From Streptomyces griseoaurantiacus (GTDB lineage: Bacteria > Actinomycetota > Actinomycetes > Streptomycetales > Streptomycetaceae), in the NCBI GenBank assembly GCA_014656015.1, contig BNBP01000011.1:62001-126000 (forward strand): a stretch of DNA of 64,000 bases. Reading direction: 5' to 3'. How positions within the stretch are numbered: position 1 is the first letter of the stretch; every line of letters starts with the position of its first letter. The position numbers were made by a program, and so were the translations under genes. The notes under the pieces are model-generated. The model had not been told where the DNA came from and did no database searches. It was given only the letters and a program-made list of their open reading frames with translations. Of the stretch, positions 32,788 to 41,001 are shown piece by piece.

Positions 32788-33154
32788 ACGGAACACGGAG
32801 GGGGACACGAGACCGGGGCCGACACGGGAGGACGGCCCCGGTCTCGTCAACCAGGTGGAGGGGTACCTGCTGTGGCAGGCGCGGGTGGCCGAGGCGGAGG
32901 ACCGCGCCCGGGCCTTCGTCGCGGCCCTCGACTGGCTGACCGCCACGCAGCGGACCGAGGTCGAGAAGCGGTACACCGCGGACTGCCTGGCCCGGGCCCG
33001 GGGCGACCTGGAGCGCATCGCCCGGCGGATCACCGGCCTGCGCCAGGAGTACGAGGAGCGCTACCGCCTGCTGCGCGCGCGGTGCCTCGCCGCCTCGGTC
33101 GCGTGCACAGCCCTGGCCCTGGTCGCCGCCGTCCTGCTGCGCTGCCTGACCTGA
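32780..33154 (+). CDS. Small coiled-coil membrane protein coupled to ctaD
   Basis: 124 residues, GTG start overlapping the end of ctaD by 8 bases. Residues 25-95 form a long charged helix ([54 protein letters not shown]) and residues 100-122 form one C-terminal membrane segment ([21 protein letters not shown]). The topology suggests a tail-anchored cytoplasmic coiled coil. Translational coupling to ctaD implies a role in assembly or stability of that oxidase; this is inference. No known family recognised. Confidence 0.75.
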   Translation: MSERNTEGDTRPGPTREDGPGLVNQVEGYLLWQARVAEAEDRARAFVAALDWLTATQRTEVEKRYTADCLARARGDLERIARRITGLRQEYEERYRLLRARCLAASVACTALALVAAVLLRCLT

Positions 33155-33186
33155 GAGCGCGTCACCCCGGCGGGGAAGGACGGACA

Positions 33187-33220
33187 GGGCCGGCCCCGAT
33201 GCGGATGGTGGGCCGGCCCC
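33187..33220. terminator. Terminator hairpin between convergent genes
   Basis: The 11-base, nearly self-complementary block GGGCCGGCCCC occurs at 33187-33197 and 33210-33220; its GGGCCGGCCC part pairs with the second copy. It lies between the ctaD operon and the convergent desaturase-like gene. Confidence 0.6.
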
Positions 33221-33335
33221 GTTCGCCGGGATCATTGTGACCTCGCGGTACGGGTCCGGGGCAAGGGGTGTGCGGTGACGCTCCCCTCGCTCCTTCCACA
33301 CCCCGTGTGCGCCTGGCGCGCCCCGCGGGTGGGCT

Positions 33336-34964
33336 TCAGTCCGCGCTCTCGATGCTCCCCTTGCGGTTGCGCCGGGTCAGCACGCGTTCGACGCGGGCCA
33401 TCGGCGGGGAGGCGTGCCGGCGCAGCGCGGCACGCGCGGCGTTGGCGCCCGGGGCGCCGTGCACCCCGCCTCCCGGATGCGCGCTCGCCGAGGCCAGGTA
33501 CAGCCTGCCGACCGGGGTCTCCGCGCGGCCCGAGCCGGGGATCGGACGGAAGAAGAGCTGCTGGTGCATGGCGGTGGTGCCGCCGTTGATGGCACCGTCC
33601 TGGAGGTTGGCGTTCATCGACTGCAGGGTGGGCGGGGCCAGGATCCGCCGGGCGCGGATCAGTGAACGGAACCCGGGGGCGAACCGCTCGACCTGCCGCT
33701 CCACGCGGTCGGCCATGAGTTGCTGCTCCTTCGCGTCCCAGGAGCCGGTCAGTCCCTCGTCGCCCGCGTCGCCCGCGATCAGGTGCGGCACGTGGGTATA
33801 GGCCCAGGCGGACTCGGTGCCCTCGGGCGAGCGCGGCGGGTCACTGGTCGTCATCTGGCCGAAGACGCAGAACGGCCGGTCGGGGACGAGCTTGCGGGCG
33901 ATCTGGGCGGCGAACCGGGTCAGCTCGTCGACGCCGTCCGCGAGATGCACGGTGCCCGCGAGGGAGGCCGCCTCCTGCGCCCAGGGCACGGGCCCGTCCA
34001 GCGCCCAGTCGACCTTGAAGGTGGCGAAGTCCCACTGGAAGCGGCGCAGGTCGTCCATGAGCTGCGCGGGGAGGTGCTCGGGGTCCACCAGCCCGCCGTA
34101 CAGCGCGGGTGCCGGCACATCGGCGAGCACGGCGCGGTGGGCCGCCACCGTCTCCCCGCCGGCCGTCCGCACCGCGACCGCCCGGCCGCCGCGGACGACG
34201 ATCCGCTCGACGCGCTCGCCGCAGCGCAGGCTGCCGCCGTGCGCCCGCAGTCTGCGCACCAGCGCCTCGGTGAGGGCGCCCGAGCCGCCGGAGGGCACCG
34301 GGAAGCCGTACGTCTGCCCGAGCATGGTCATCAGCCAGCCGAAGCCGCCGCTGCCCGCGGATTCGGGGGCGAGGTCGGCGTGCAGGGCGTTGCCCGCGAG
34401 CAGCAGCCGTCCGCCCTCTCCGCGGAACTCCTCCTCCCCCAGCCGCCGCACCGGCAGCACCAGGGAGCGGGCGAGCCGCAGTCCGCCCGCCGCGCGCAGC
34501 CGCAGCGCGAGCCTGGCGCCGGCGCGCACCGGCGGGAAGGGGGTGAACAGGGCGTCCAGCAGGTCGGCGCGGACGTGTTCCCACACCGAGTGCAGTGCGC
34601 GCCAGGACTCCCCGTCGCCCTCGGCGAAGGTGTCCAGGGAGGCGGCGGTGTCCTCGAGGTTCCGGCCAAGGACGGCGCACCTGCCGTCGCTGCGCGGGTG
34701 GGCGAGCACCCGGGGCGCGTGGGCCCAGCGCAGCCCGTACCGCTCCAGCTCCAGCCCCCGGACGGCGGGCGAGGCTGCGGCCAGCGGATAGAACGAGCTG
34801 AACAGGTCGTTGACGAAGTCGGGGTGCACGCCCCTGTCGTGGCGCACGGCGCCGCCGGGCTCGTCCTGTTCCTCCAGGACCTCCACGCTCCAGCCGGCGT
34901 CGGCGAGCAGATTGGCGGCGACCAGGCCGTTGGGGCCCGCGCCGATCACCACAGCGTCCGGCAC
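33336..34964 (-). CDS. Phytoene-desaturase-like FAD-dependent oxidoreductase
   Basis: 542 residues, GTG start. The N-terminal dinucleotide-binding motif VIGAGPNGLVAANLLADAGWSVEVLEEQDEPGG is that of phytoene dehydrogenase/amine-oxidase-like flavoproteins. The C-terminus (VGRLYLASASAHPGGGVHGAPGANAARAAL) is the typical FAD-binding end. Such COG1233 proteins dehydrogenate or isomerise lipophilic substrates such as carotenoids and retinoids, but no carotenoid synthesis genes lie nearby, so the substrate is open. It is the last gene of a minus-strand run SDR - SRPBCC - oxidoreductase. Confidence 0.87.
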   Translation of the reverse strand: MPDAVVIGAGPNGLVAANLLADAGWSVEVLEEQDEPGGAVRHDRGVHPDFVNDLFSSFYPLAAASPAVRGLELERYGLRWAHAPRVLAHPRSDGRCAVLGRNLEDTAASLDTFAEGDGESWRALHSVWEHVRADLLDALFTPFPPVRAGARLALRLRAAGGLRLARSLVLPVRRLGEEEFRGEGGRLLLAGNALHADLAPESAGSGGFGWLMTMLGQTYGFPVPSGGSGALTEALVRRLRAHGGSLRCGERVERIVVRGGRAVAVRTAGGETVAAHRAVLADVPAPALYGGLVDPEHLPAQLMDDLRRFQWDFATFKVDWALDGPVPWAQEAASLAGTVHLADGVDELTRFAAQIARKLVPDRPFCVFGQMTTSDPPRSPEGTESAWAYTHVPHLIAGDAGDEGLTGSWDAKEQQLMADRVERQVERFAPGFRSLIRARRILAPPTLQSMNANLQDGAINGGTTAMHQQLFFRPIPGSGRAETPVGRLYLASASAHPGGGVHGAPGANAARAALRRHASPPMARVERVLTRRNRKGSIESAD

Positions 34965-35007
34965 GGCCGCCTCCCCGTCCCCGTCGCCGGGCTCGTTCCC
35001 GTACGGC

Positions 35008-35484
35008 TCATGACATCGCCGGCCTTGCGACGGGATGTCCGTCGATCGCGTCGCCGGTCTCCTCGCAGACCTTCGCCAGCCTGGCCAGCATCGCGCGGTG
35101 GCGGAGCTGGATGATCGGCTCGACGGCCGCGTTGTGCAGGGCGCTCCCGGCGCCCTGCAGGGGGTGCTCGTCCACGATCACCAGCGCGTGCTCGCCCCAG
35201 GAGCGCAGCTCGATGGCGATGCGGGCGGTGCCCAGCGGCCCCGCGTGCGCCTCGAGTTCGAGGACGCTGCCCTCGACGCACCGCCGCACGACGGTCTCGT
35301 TGGTGAAGGACAGCGGGCCGAGGCGGACCTCGTACTCGAGGGCGGCGCCCAGCTCGGGCCAGGTTCCGCGCACGGGGGTGGAGGACGCGGTCCCGACCAC
35401 CCATTCGGCGTACCTGCTGCCGTCGGCGAGCACGGTCCAGACGTTCTCGGGGGCGGTTCTGATCAGCCGGTGGCGTACGGCCAC
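35008..35484 (-). CDS. SRPBCC (polyketide cyclase-like) protein
   Basis: 158 residues from the GTG at 35484, chosen because GCGGAG lies just upstream and the family sequence begins AVRHRLIRTAPENVWTVLADGSRYAEWVVG. A GTG 12 codons further up (35520) would add an unconserved lead. START/Bet v1-like helix-grip fold with the long C-terminal helix (RHRAMLARLAKVCEETGDAI). These proteins bind hydrophobic ligands. Lies 43 bases upstream of the oxidoreductase gene in the same direction. Confidence 0.8.
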   Translation of the reverse strand: MAVRHRLIRTAPENVWTVLADGSRYAEWVVGTASSTPVRGTWPELGAALEYEVRLGPLSFTNETVVRRCVEGSVLELEAHAGPLGTARIAIELRSWGEHALVIVDEHPLQGAGSALHNAAVEPIIQLRHRAMLARLAKVCEETGDAIDGHPVARPAMS

Positions 35485-35590
35485 GGACACCTCCGCGAGG
35501 CTCGGGTGTGCCGGCGGCACACGGTGGTCCGGGACCGGGTTCCCGCGCGGCCGCCCTTGAACCGTGCGCGGCGGGCGGCGGCCCGCGCGC

Positions 35591-36463
35591 TCACTCGGTG
35601 GCGGCGCGGTCGGCGCGGCCGCCGCCGCCCAGCGGCCCGGTGGGGCTCATGTCCTCCCGGGCGGCCGACCGGGGAAGTTGCCGTCGCGTGGCGCGGAGCA
35701 CGACCGGTGGCACCGCCGCGCGCACCACCTGCACCGCGCGCAGCCACCTCGGTACGTACACGGCGGTGCGCCTCCGCTCGACGGCGTCGGCCAGGCGGAC
35801 GGCGACCCGGGGCACCGGCGAGATCCGGTGGGCGGGCGGCGGCATCCGGCCGCGCAGTTCGTGCAGGGCGGCGTGCCGCTCACCGTCCCGGATCATGTCG
35901 GTGTCGGTCCAGCCGAGGTAGGCGATGCCCACCGCGACGCCGTGGTGGGCGAGTTCGGCGCGCAGGGAGTGGGTGAGGGCCTCGACGCCGGCCTTGGAGG
36001 AGCAGTAGGCGCTCATCATCGGGGCGGCGCCGATCGAGGCCAGTGAGCCGATCTGGAGGTGGTAGCCGGCCGTGCGCACCAGGTCCGGGAGGAACACGTG
36101 GGCGGTCTGGGCGCTGCCGGTGAGGTTGACGTCGATGATGCGCCGCCACTGGGCGGGGTCGCTGTCGAGGAAGGCTCCGGCCTCGGCGACGGCGGCGTTG
36201 GCGACGACGGCCGAGGGCGGGCCGAGGCGGCGCCGGATCTCCTCGGCCGCCGCCTCCAGGGACGTGAGGTCGGTGACGTCCGTCTCCCGGGCGAGGGCGG
36301 GGGTGGGCAGTTCGGCGGCCAGCCGCTCCAGTTCCGCGCCCTCGTGTCCGAGGAGTGCGAGGCGCGCGCCGCGGCGGGCGAGCTCGCGGGCGAGCTCCGC
36401 GCCGATGCCGCGAGCGGCGCCGGTCACCACGACCGTGCGGTCGATGAGTGGGCTGAGGGCCAC
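35591..36463 (-). CDS. Short-chain dehydrogenase/reductase
   Basis: 290 residues, GTG start with GGGAGG upstream. Classical SDR signatures: TGAARGIG cofactor loop, NAAV, catalytic Ser in IGSLASIGAAP and YCSSK (YxxxK). The C-terminal ~60 residues (RRTAVYVPRWLRAVQVVRAAVPPVVLRAT) are longer than usual and amphipathic, suggesting membrane-surface association, as in SDRs acting on lipids. Together with the SRPBCC and desaturase-like genes it may process a lipid-like substrate. Confidence 0.88.
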   Translation of the reverse strand: MALSPLIDRTVVVTGAARGIGAELARELARRGARLALLGHEGAELERLAAELPTPALARETDVTDLTSLEAAAEEIRRRLGPPSAVVANAAVAEAGAFLDSDPAQWRRIIDVNLTGSAQTAHVFLPDLVRTAGYHLQIGSLASIGAAPMMSAYCSSKAGVEALTHSLRAELAHHGVAVGIAYLGWTDTDMIRDGERHAALHELRGRMPPPAHRISPVPRVAVRLADAVERRRTAVYVPRWLRAVQVVRAAVPPVVLRATRRQLPRSAAREDMSPTGPLGGGGRADRAATE

Positions 36464-36631
36464 GATGCCTCCCGGAGAACCGATGTCGTCGGCCCTCCGG
36501 GTGTCCGGGTACGGCTCGGGATAACCGGGGCGGGGGCGGGCGCGCTCGGTGGGCGGGGTGGGGAACGCACGCCTCTCCCCCGTTCCGGCGCCTCCCCCGG
36601 CCGGTTTCGGGCCGGCGTGGCGGTGCCCGTC

Positions 36632-37285
36632 TCAGGTGCGGCGTACGCCCCGCTGCGGCACCCCGGCCGCCGGCGCGGTGAAGCCGCCGGGGACCGGCGC
36701 GGCGGCACGGCCGGTGCCCCCCGGCGTCCCGTTCCCCGCCGGGGCGGGCCGCGGTGCGTCCGGCTGCCGGCGCCCTCCGGACGGGTCGGTGCCGGGCCCG
36801 GACGTCACGAGCGGCTCGGACCTGGGGCGCGGGGAGGCCTGCGGCCGTGCCGCCCGCCCCGGCGCCACCGGCGGCTTCGCCGTGTCCCTGGAGGCCGCGC
36901 GGCCGACCACGCGCGCGTGGGTCATCAGGGGGGCGCAGCGTTCGCACACCTCCGCCAGCGTCCAGACGCGTCCCACCGCGGGGTTGTGCCGCAGGACCAG
37001 CAGTACGGTGCCGCCGCACAGGACCTTCGTGCCCTGGTGGGCGGAGCACTGCTGCACCCGGCACTGGCAGGACGCGTCGCCGCGCACCGTGGCCGCCTTG
37101 GCGTGGGCGGCCGCGTGGGCCTCGGCGAACCGGCGCAGCGCGGCGACGTCCCGCGAACGGGCCGGCATCCGGCAGGCGGCGCTGCAGACGACGGAGGCGG
37201 AACGGTCGCTGTGACCGGTGACCCGGACCGTCCAGATCCGTCCGGGACGACGGGCTGCGGGAACCTCGGGATGTGCGAGTGCCAC
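36632..37285 (-). CDS. Cysteine-rich protein with disordered tail
   Basis: 217 residues from a GTG with AAGGAA upstream. Residues 1-125 are ordered and hold several cysteine pairs: CSAAC, a CQCRVQQC cluster, LCGG and CERC, along with histidines in AEAHAAAHAKAA and SAHQG. This pattern suggests one or two zinc or iron-sulfur sites. The last ~90 residues are Pro/Gly/Ala/Arg-rich and probably disordered. No domain is recognised. It is divergent from the PAS-GAF-PP2C gene over a 307-base space. Confidence 0.72.
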   Translation of the reverse strand: MALAHPEVPAARRPGRIWTVRVTGHSDRSASVVCSAACRMPARSRDVAALRRFAEAHAAAHAKAATVRGDASCQCRVQQCSAHQGTKVLCGGTVLLVLRHNPAVGRVWTLAEVCERCAPLMTHARVVGRAASRDTAKPPVAPGRAARPQASPRPRSEPLVTSGPGTDPSGGRRQPDAPRPAPAGNGTPGGTGRAAAPVPGGFTAPAAGVPQRGVRRT

Positions 37286-37592
37286 GGGCGGGATTCCTTC
37301 GTGAATGGGGGGCTGCTGCCGTGTGAGGGCGGCGCTCCGGTACGGGCGCACAGATATCCCTACCCGCCCGGACGCCCGTTCCCGCCTCCCGACCCGCCGC
37401 GCTGTCGCCCGCCTCGCCCCGGAGGGTGAGCACCGCGTCCCACGGACCCCGCGCTTCACACCCGCAACGCGTCCTCGTGAGGCGATCCGGGCCGTCCCCG
37501 GTGTTGCCCTCGCGGTCGTACTGTGACGTAATCGGATGACCCGCACGGGAGATCTTGGCGGTGCCGTTGCCGCGCCGGAAGGAGCGGCGGAG
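37286..37592. other. 307-base divergent intergenic region
   Basis: This space separates the cysteine-rich gene and the PP2C gene. It holds no convincing reading frame. An ATG at 37536 is in frame with the phosphatase but lacks a ribosome site. No clear paired -35/-10 elements or long repeats were seen. Confidence 0.5.
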
Positions 37593-39638
37593 ATGCGCGT
37601 ACATCCGGACTCGTCAGGCGACGAGATGCCCGCGGCGCCGGGCGCGCTGCTCGACCTGCTGCGGGTCGCGGCCGTGGTCCTGGACGGTGAGGGGTGGATC
37701 GTCCTGTGGAGCCCGGAGGCCGAACGCCTCCTCGGGTACACGGCGGAGGAGGCCCTGGGGCAGCGCGCCGACCACTTCCTGGTGTCCTCCGCGCAGCGGG
37801 ACCGCGGCCGTGAGCTGTTCGCCCAGGTCCGCGCGGGTGAGCACTGGGCGGGGGTGTTCCCGCTGCGCCACAAGGACGGCAGCGAGCGCCCGGTGGAGTT
37901 CCGCACCATGCGGCTGCACGACAGCCGGGGCGAGGTCCACATGCTGGGCCTGGCGACCGACGCCCGCACGGTGCGGGGGGTGGAGCGGGACCTGGCGCTG
38001 TCCCACATCCTCATCGCCCAGACGCCCGTCGGCATCGGCGTGTTCGACACCCGGCTGCGCTGGGTCGGCGTCAATCCGGCGCTCGAACGGATCAACGGGC
38101 TGCCGGAGTCGGCGGTGGTGGGCCGCAGGATCGGCGAGGTGCTGCCGGAGCTGGACTCACGGGTCATCGAGGAGCGGATGCGGCGCGTGCTGGAGACGGG
38201 CCGGCCGCTCCTGGACCAGCAGACGGTCGGGGCGACGGCGGCCGGTTCCGGGCAGCGGGCGTTCTCCGAGTCGTACCACCGCATCGAGGACGCGCGCGGG
38301 CGGGTGCTGGGGCTGGCCATGGCCATCATCGACGTCACCGAGCGCGAGAGGGCGGCGGCCGAGGTGGTGCGGGCGCGGGAGCAGCTCTCGGTGATCGCGG
38401 ACGCGGGCGCGCGGATCGGCAGCACGCTGGACCTGTGGCAGACGGCGCGCGAGCTGGCCGACGTGACGGTGCCGCACCTCGCGGACCTGGCCGCCGTGGA
38501 CCTGCTGGAGTCGGTGGTCGCGCACGGCATGGTCGCGCCCGTCATGGCGGACACCCACGTCGAGTTCCGGGCGCTGGCGGTCGCCTCCGGGTATCCCACC
38601 GACGCCATCCGGGCCGCCGACCCGGTCGGGCAGCTCGCCGTCTACAGTCCCTCGCGGCTGATCACCCAGTGCGTGCGGGAGGCGGAGCCGTGCCGGGTCG
38701 AGCACGTCGACGCGGCGACGATGCGGCGCATCGCCCGGGACACGCACGCCGCGAAGGTCCTGCGCGAGGCCGGGGTGCACAGCTATCTGGCGGTGCCGCT
38801 GCGGGCGCGGGGCGAGGTGCTGGGCACGCTCAGTCTGCTGCGGACGCGCAACGAGCGGCCCTTCGACGACAGCGACCAGGTCCTCGCCTGCGAACTCGCC
38901 ACCCGCGCCGCGATGTGCATCGACAACGCGCGGCTGTACGGGCGGGAGCGGACCGCCGCGCTCACCCTGCAGCGCAGCCTGCTGCCGAGCGCGCCCGCCC
39001 GGCACGAGGGCCTCGACATCGCGGCGCGCTATCTGCCGGCGCTGAGCGAGGTCGGCGGCGACTGGTACGACGTGCTACCGCTGGGGCCGGGCCGGACCGC
39101 GCTCGTGGTGGGCGACGTGATGGGCAAGGGGGTCCAGGCGGCGGCCATCATGGGGCAGTTGAGCACGGCCACCCGGGCGCTGGCCCGCCTGGACCTGCCG
39201 CCCGCGGAACTGCTCCGCCATCTCGACGACATCACGGACTCACTCGGCGACACCATCGCCACCTGTCTGTACGCGGTCTGCGACCTGCGCCGGGGCCGGT
39301 GCGTGCTGTCCAGCGCCGGCCATCTGCCGCCGGTGCTGCTGCGCCCCGACGGGGAGGCAGAGCTGGTCGAGGTGCCGCCGGGGGTGCCGCTCGGCGTCGG
39401 CGGCGCCGACTTCGGCACCGTGGAGGTCGACCTGACGCCGGGCACCCTGCTCGCGCTCTACACCGACGGGCTGGTCGAGAACCGGGGCGAGCCCATCGAC
39501 GCGGGCCTGACGAACCTGACCCGGCTGCTGCGGGGCTCCCGGCTGCCCCTGGAGCGGATGGGGGACATGCTGCTGAGGACGCTGCGCCCCGAGCCGGACG
39601 ACGACGTCGCCCTGGTGCTGGTGCGCACACGCGCGTGA
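37593..39638 (+). CDS. PAS-PAS-GAF SpoIIE-type PP2C phosphatase
   Basis: 681 residues from ATG 37593, chosen for GGAAGGAG 8 bases upstream; the in-frame ATG at 37536 is the alternative. Two PAS domains (about 15-120: VLDGEGWIVLWSPEAERLLGY; about 130-250: GVFDTRLRWVGVNPALERING), a GAF domain (about 265-440) with several cysteines, and a PP2C domain (about 445-680) with GGDWYD (about 488), GDVMGKG, YTDGLVE and PDDDVALV. All metal ligands are kept. Soluble. Likely targets are anti-anti-sigma factors; none is encoded next to it. Confidence 0.92.
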   Translation: MRVHPDSSGDEMPAAPGALLDLLRVAAVVLDGEGWIVLWSPEAERLLGYTAEEALGQRADHFLVSSAQRDRGRELFAQVRAGEHWAGVFPLRHKDGSERPVEFRTMRLHDSRGEVHMLGLATDARTVRGVERDLALSHILIAQTPVGIGVFDTRLRWVGVNPALERINGLPESAVVGRRIGEVLPELDSRVIEERMRRVLETGRPLLDQQTVGATAAGSGQRAFSESYHRIEDARGRVLGLAMAIIDVTERERAAAEVVRAREQLSVIADAGARIGSTLDLWQTARELADVTVPHLADLAAVDLLESVVAHGMVAPVMADTHVEFRALAVASGYPTDAIRAADPVGQLAVYSPSRLITQCVREAEPCRVEHVDAATMRRIARDTHAAKVLREAGVHSYLAVPLRARGEVLGTLSLLRTRNERPFDDSDQVLACELATRAAMCIDNARLYGRERTAALTLQRSLLPSAPARHEGLDIAARYLPALSEVGGDWYDVLPLGPGRTALVVGDVMGKGVQAAAIMGQLSTATRALARLDLPPAELLRHLDDITDSLGDTIATCLYAVCDLRRGRCVLSSAGHLPPVLLRPDGEAELVEVPPGVPLGVGGADFGTVEVDLTPGTLLALYTDGLVENRGEPIDAGLTNLTRLLRGSRLPLERMGDMLLRTLRPEPDDDVALVLVRTRA

Positions 39639-39666
39639 GGGGCCCGGCACGACTCGGACCCCTCAC
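39635..39666. terminator. Hairpin at the end of the PP2C gene
   Basis: GTGAGGGG (39635-39642, including the stop codon) pairs with CCCCTCAC (39659-39666). It lies before the convergent GH64 gene end at 39693. No U tract. Confidence 0.5.
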
Positions 39667-39692
39667 CCCCGACCGATCCCCGACGGCGGCCT

Positions 39693-40895
39693 TTACAGGC
39701 CGGTCAGGGTCAGCCGGATCCCGGTGGGCGCGGTGTCCTGGATGTACGAGGCGAAGTCGGCGACGTCGTCGAAGGCGAAGCCGTACGCCTTGCCGTCCTC
39801 GGTGGCCGCGTGGACCGCCTTGGCGTAGTGGTTGGTCAGGTCGCCCCGGTAGAAGTCGGCCGCGCTCGTCGTCGGCTGGGCGGCGGTGCCGACCAGCGTC
39901 GAGCGGTTGAAGGCGGCGCCGAGGACGGCGGCCACCGGGCCGGTGGTGCCGTCGTTGGGGGCGGCCAGGGCTCCGTCGCAGAAGAGCACGTCGCGCGTGG
40001 AGGGCTTGGCGAAGGAGACGGAGGCGGGCCCGCCGAAGGTGAGCTGCTCACCGCGCACCCGGCCGGTGAAGGTGCCCGCGTTGGTGGTGACCTTCAGGTC
40101 CTTGCCGGTGTACAGGCTCCAGGCCTGGTCGATGTAGGGCGCGAAGTAGTCCTTGGCGAACAGGCCCGCGTCCAGGCCGTGGCCCGGGGCGATGATCCGG
40201 GTGTCGTCCACGACCAGCTTGGAGAACTCCTCGACCTGCTTGACGGCGGCGAACGCGGCGGCCCGCCCGCCGCTGCGCACGGTGCCGGTCGTCTGGTCCT
40301 TGTCGCCGGTGAGCCGGATGCTCATCGGGACGCTGAACATGTCGACCATGGTGGTGTTGCAGAACATGCCGGAGGCGTTGTGAGTGAACTCGGCGCAGTC
40401 GTGCAGCACCTTGTAGTTGGGGTCGGAGGTGACCCACCCGGCCGGGTACTGCAGGGCGGCGTTGCCGTTGCCGTCGGCGACCGCCTTGAACTTCAACTTC
40501 TCGCCGAGCGCGACGTAGATGCGGCCGGACATGTACGGCAGGGACAGCTTGGTCTCGCCGCCGCTCGCCAGCGAGAGGGCGTAGTCGGTGAAGCCGTCCG
40601 CGCCGTTGTCGGAGAGCGAGATGGGGGCGAGCGTGCCGTCCGGGGTGACGCGGACCTGCTTCCCGTCCTGGTTGCCGACGATGTAGACGTGCACGCTGGC
40701 GTTGGCGTACTCGCCGGTGTTGTTGACGATCGTCAGCGGCAGCGCGCCGCCCGCGGTGGTCTTCGCCTTGCCGTCGGCGGGCCCGGCCAGGGCGTACGGG
40801 GCGACGGCGGCGATGGCCGGGATGCCGACGGCGGCGCCGCCGAGACCGAACAGGACCTTGCGGCGGGTGAGGTTGCGCTGGTGACGGGGGCTCAT
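39693..40895 (-). CDS. Secreted GH64-type beta-1,3-glucanase
   Basis: 400 residues. The N-terminus has a twin-arginine signal (LTRRKVLFGLGGAAVGIPAI, then APYALA cleavage region), so it is exported folded by Tat. The mature part (LPLTIVNNTGEYANASVHVYIVG; YMSGRIYVALGEKLKF; WVTSDPNYKVLHDCAEFTHN; CNTTMVDMFSVPMSIRL) matches the thaumatin-like N-terminal barrel and GH64 core of laminaripentaose-producing beta-1,3-glucanases. Catalytic acids are probably in CAEFTHN and the FCNTTMVDMF vicinity. It is 106 bases downstream of the GH16 gene, same strand, so both are likely one transcript for attack on fungal or algal beta-1,3-glucan. Confidence 0.88.
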   Translation of the reverse strand: MSPRHQRNLTRRKVLFGLGGAAVGIPAIAAVAPYALAGPADGKAKTTAGGALPLTIVNNTGEYANASVHVYIVGNQDGKQVRVTPDGTLAPISLSDNGADGFTDYALSLASGGETKLSLPYMSGRIYVALGEKLKFKAVADGNGNAALQYPAGWVTSDPNYKVLHDCAEFTHNASGMFCNTTMVDMFSVPMSIRLTGDKDQTTGTVRSGGRAAAFAAVKQVEEFSKLVVDDTRIIAPGHGLDAGLFAKDYFAPYIDQAWSLYTGKDLKVTTNAGTFTGRVRGEQLTFGGPASVSFAKPSTRDVLFCDGALAAPNDGTTGPVAAVLGAAFNRSTLVGTAAQPTTSAADFYRGDLTNHYAKAVHAATEDGKAYGFAFDDVADFASYIQDTAPTGIRLTLTGL

Positions 40896-41001
40896 GTGCG
40901 GTGCTCCTCGGTGCGGGTGGGGGTGGGGGGAGGTGCGTGGGGGTGCCTGCGGGGTGGGGACGGTGCCTCGGCCTGCGGCCGGTGGTGGGCCTTCTCGCCG
41001 G

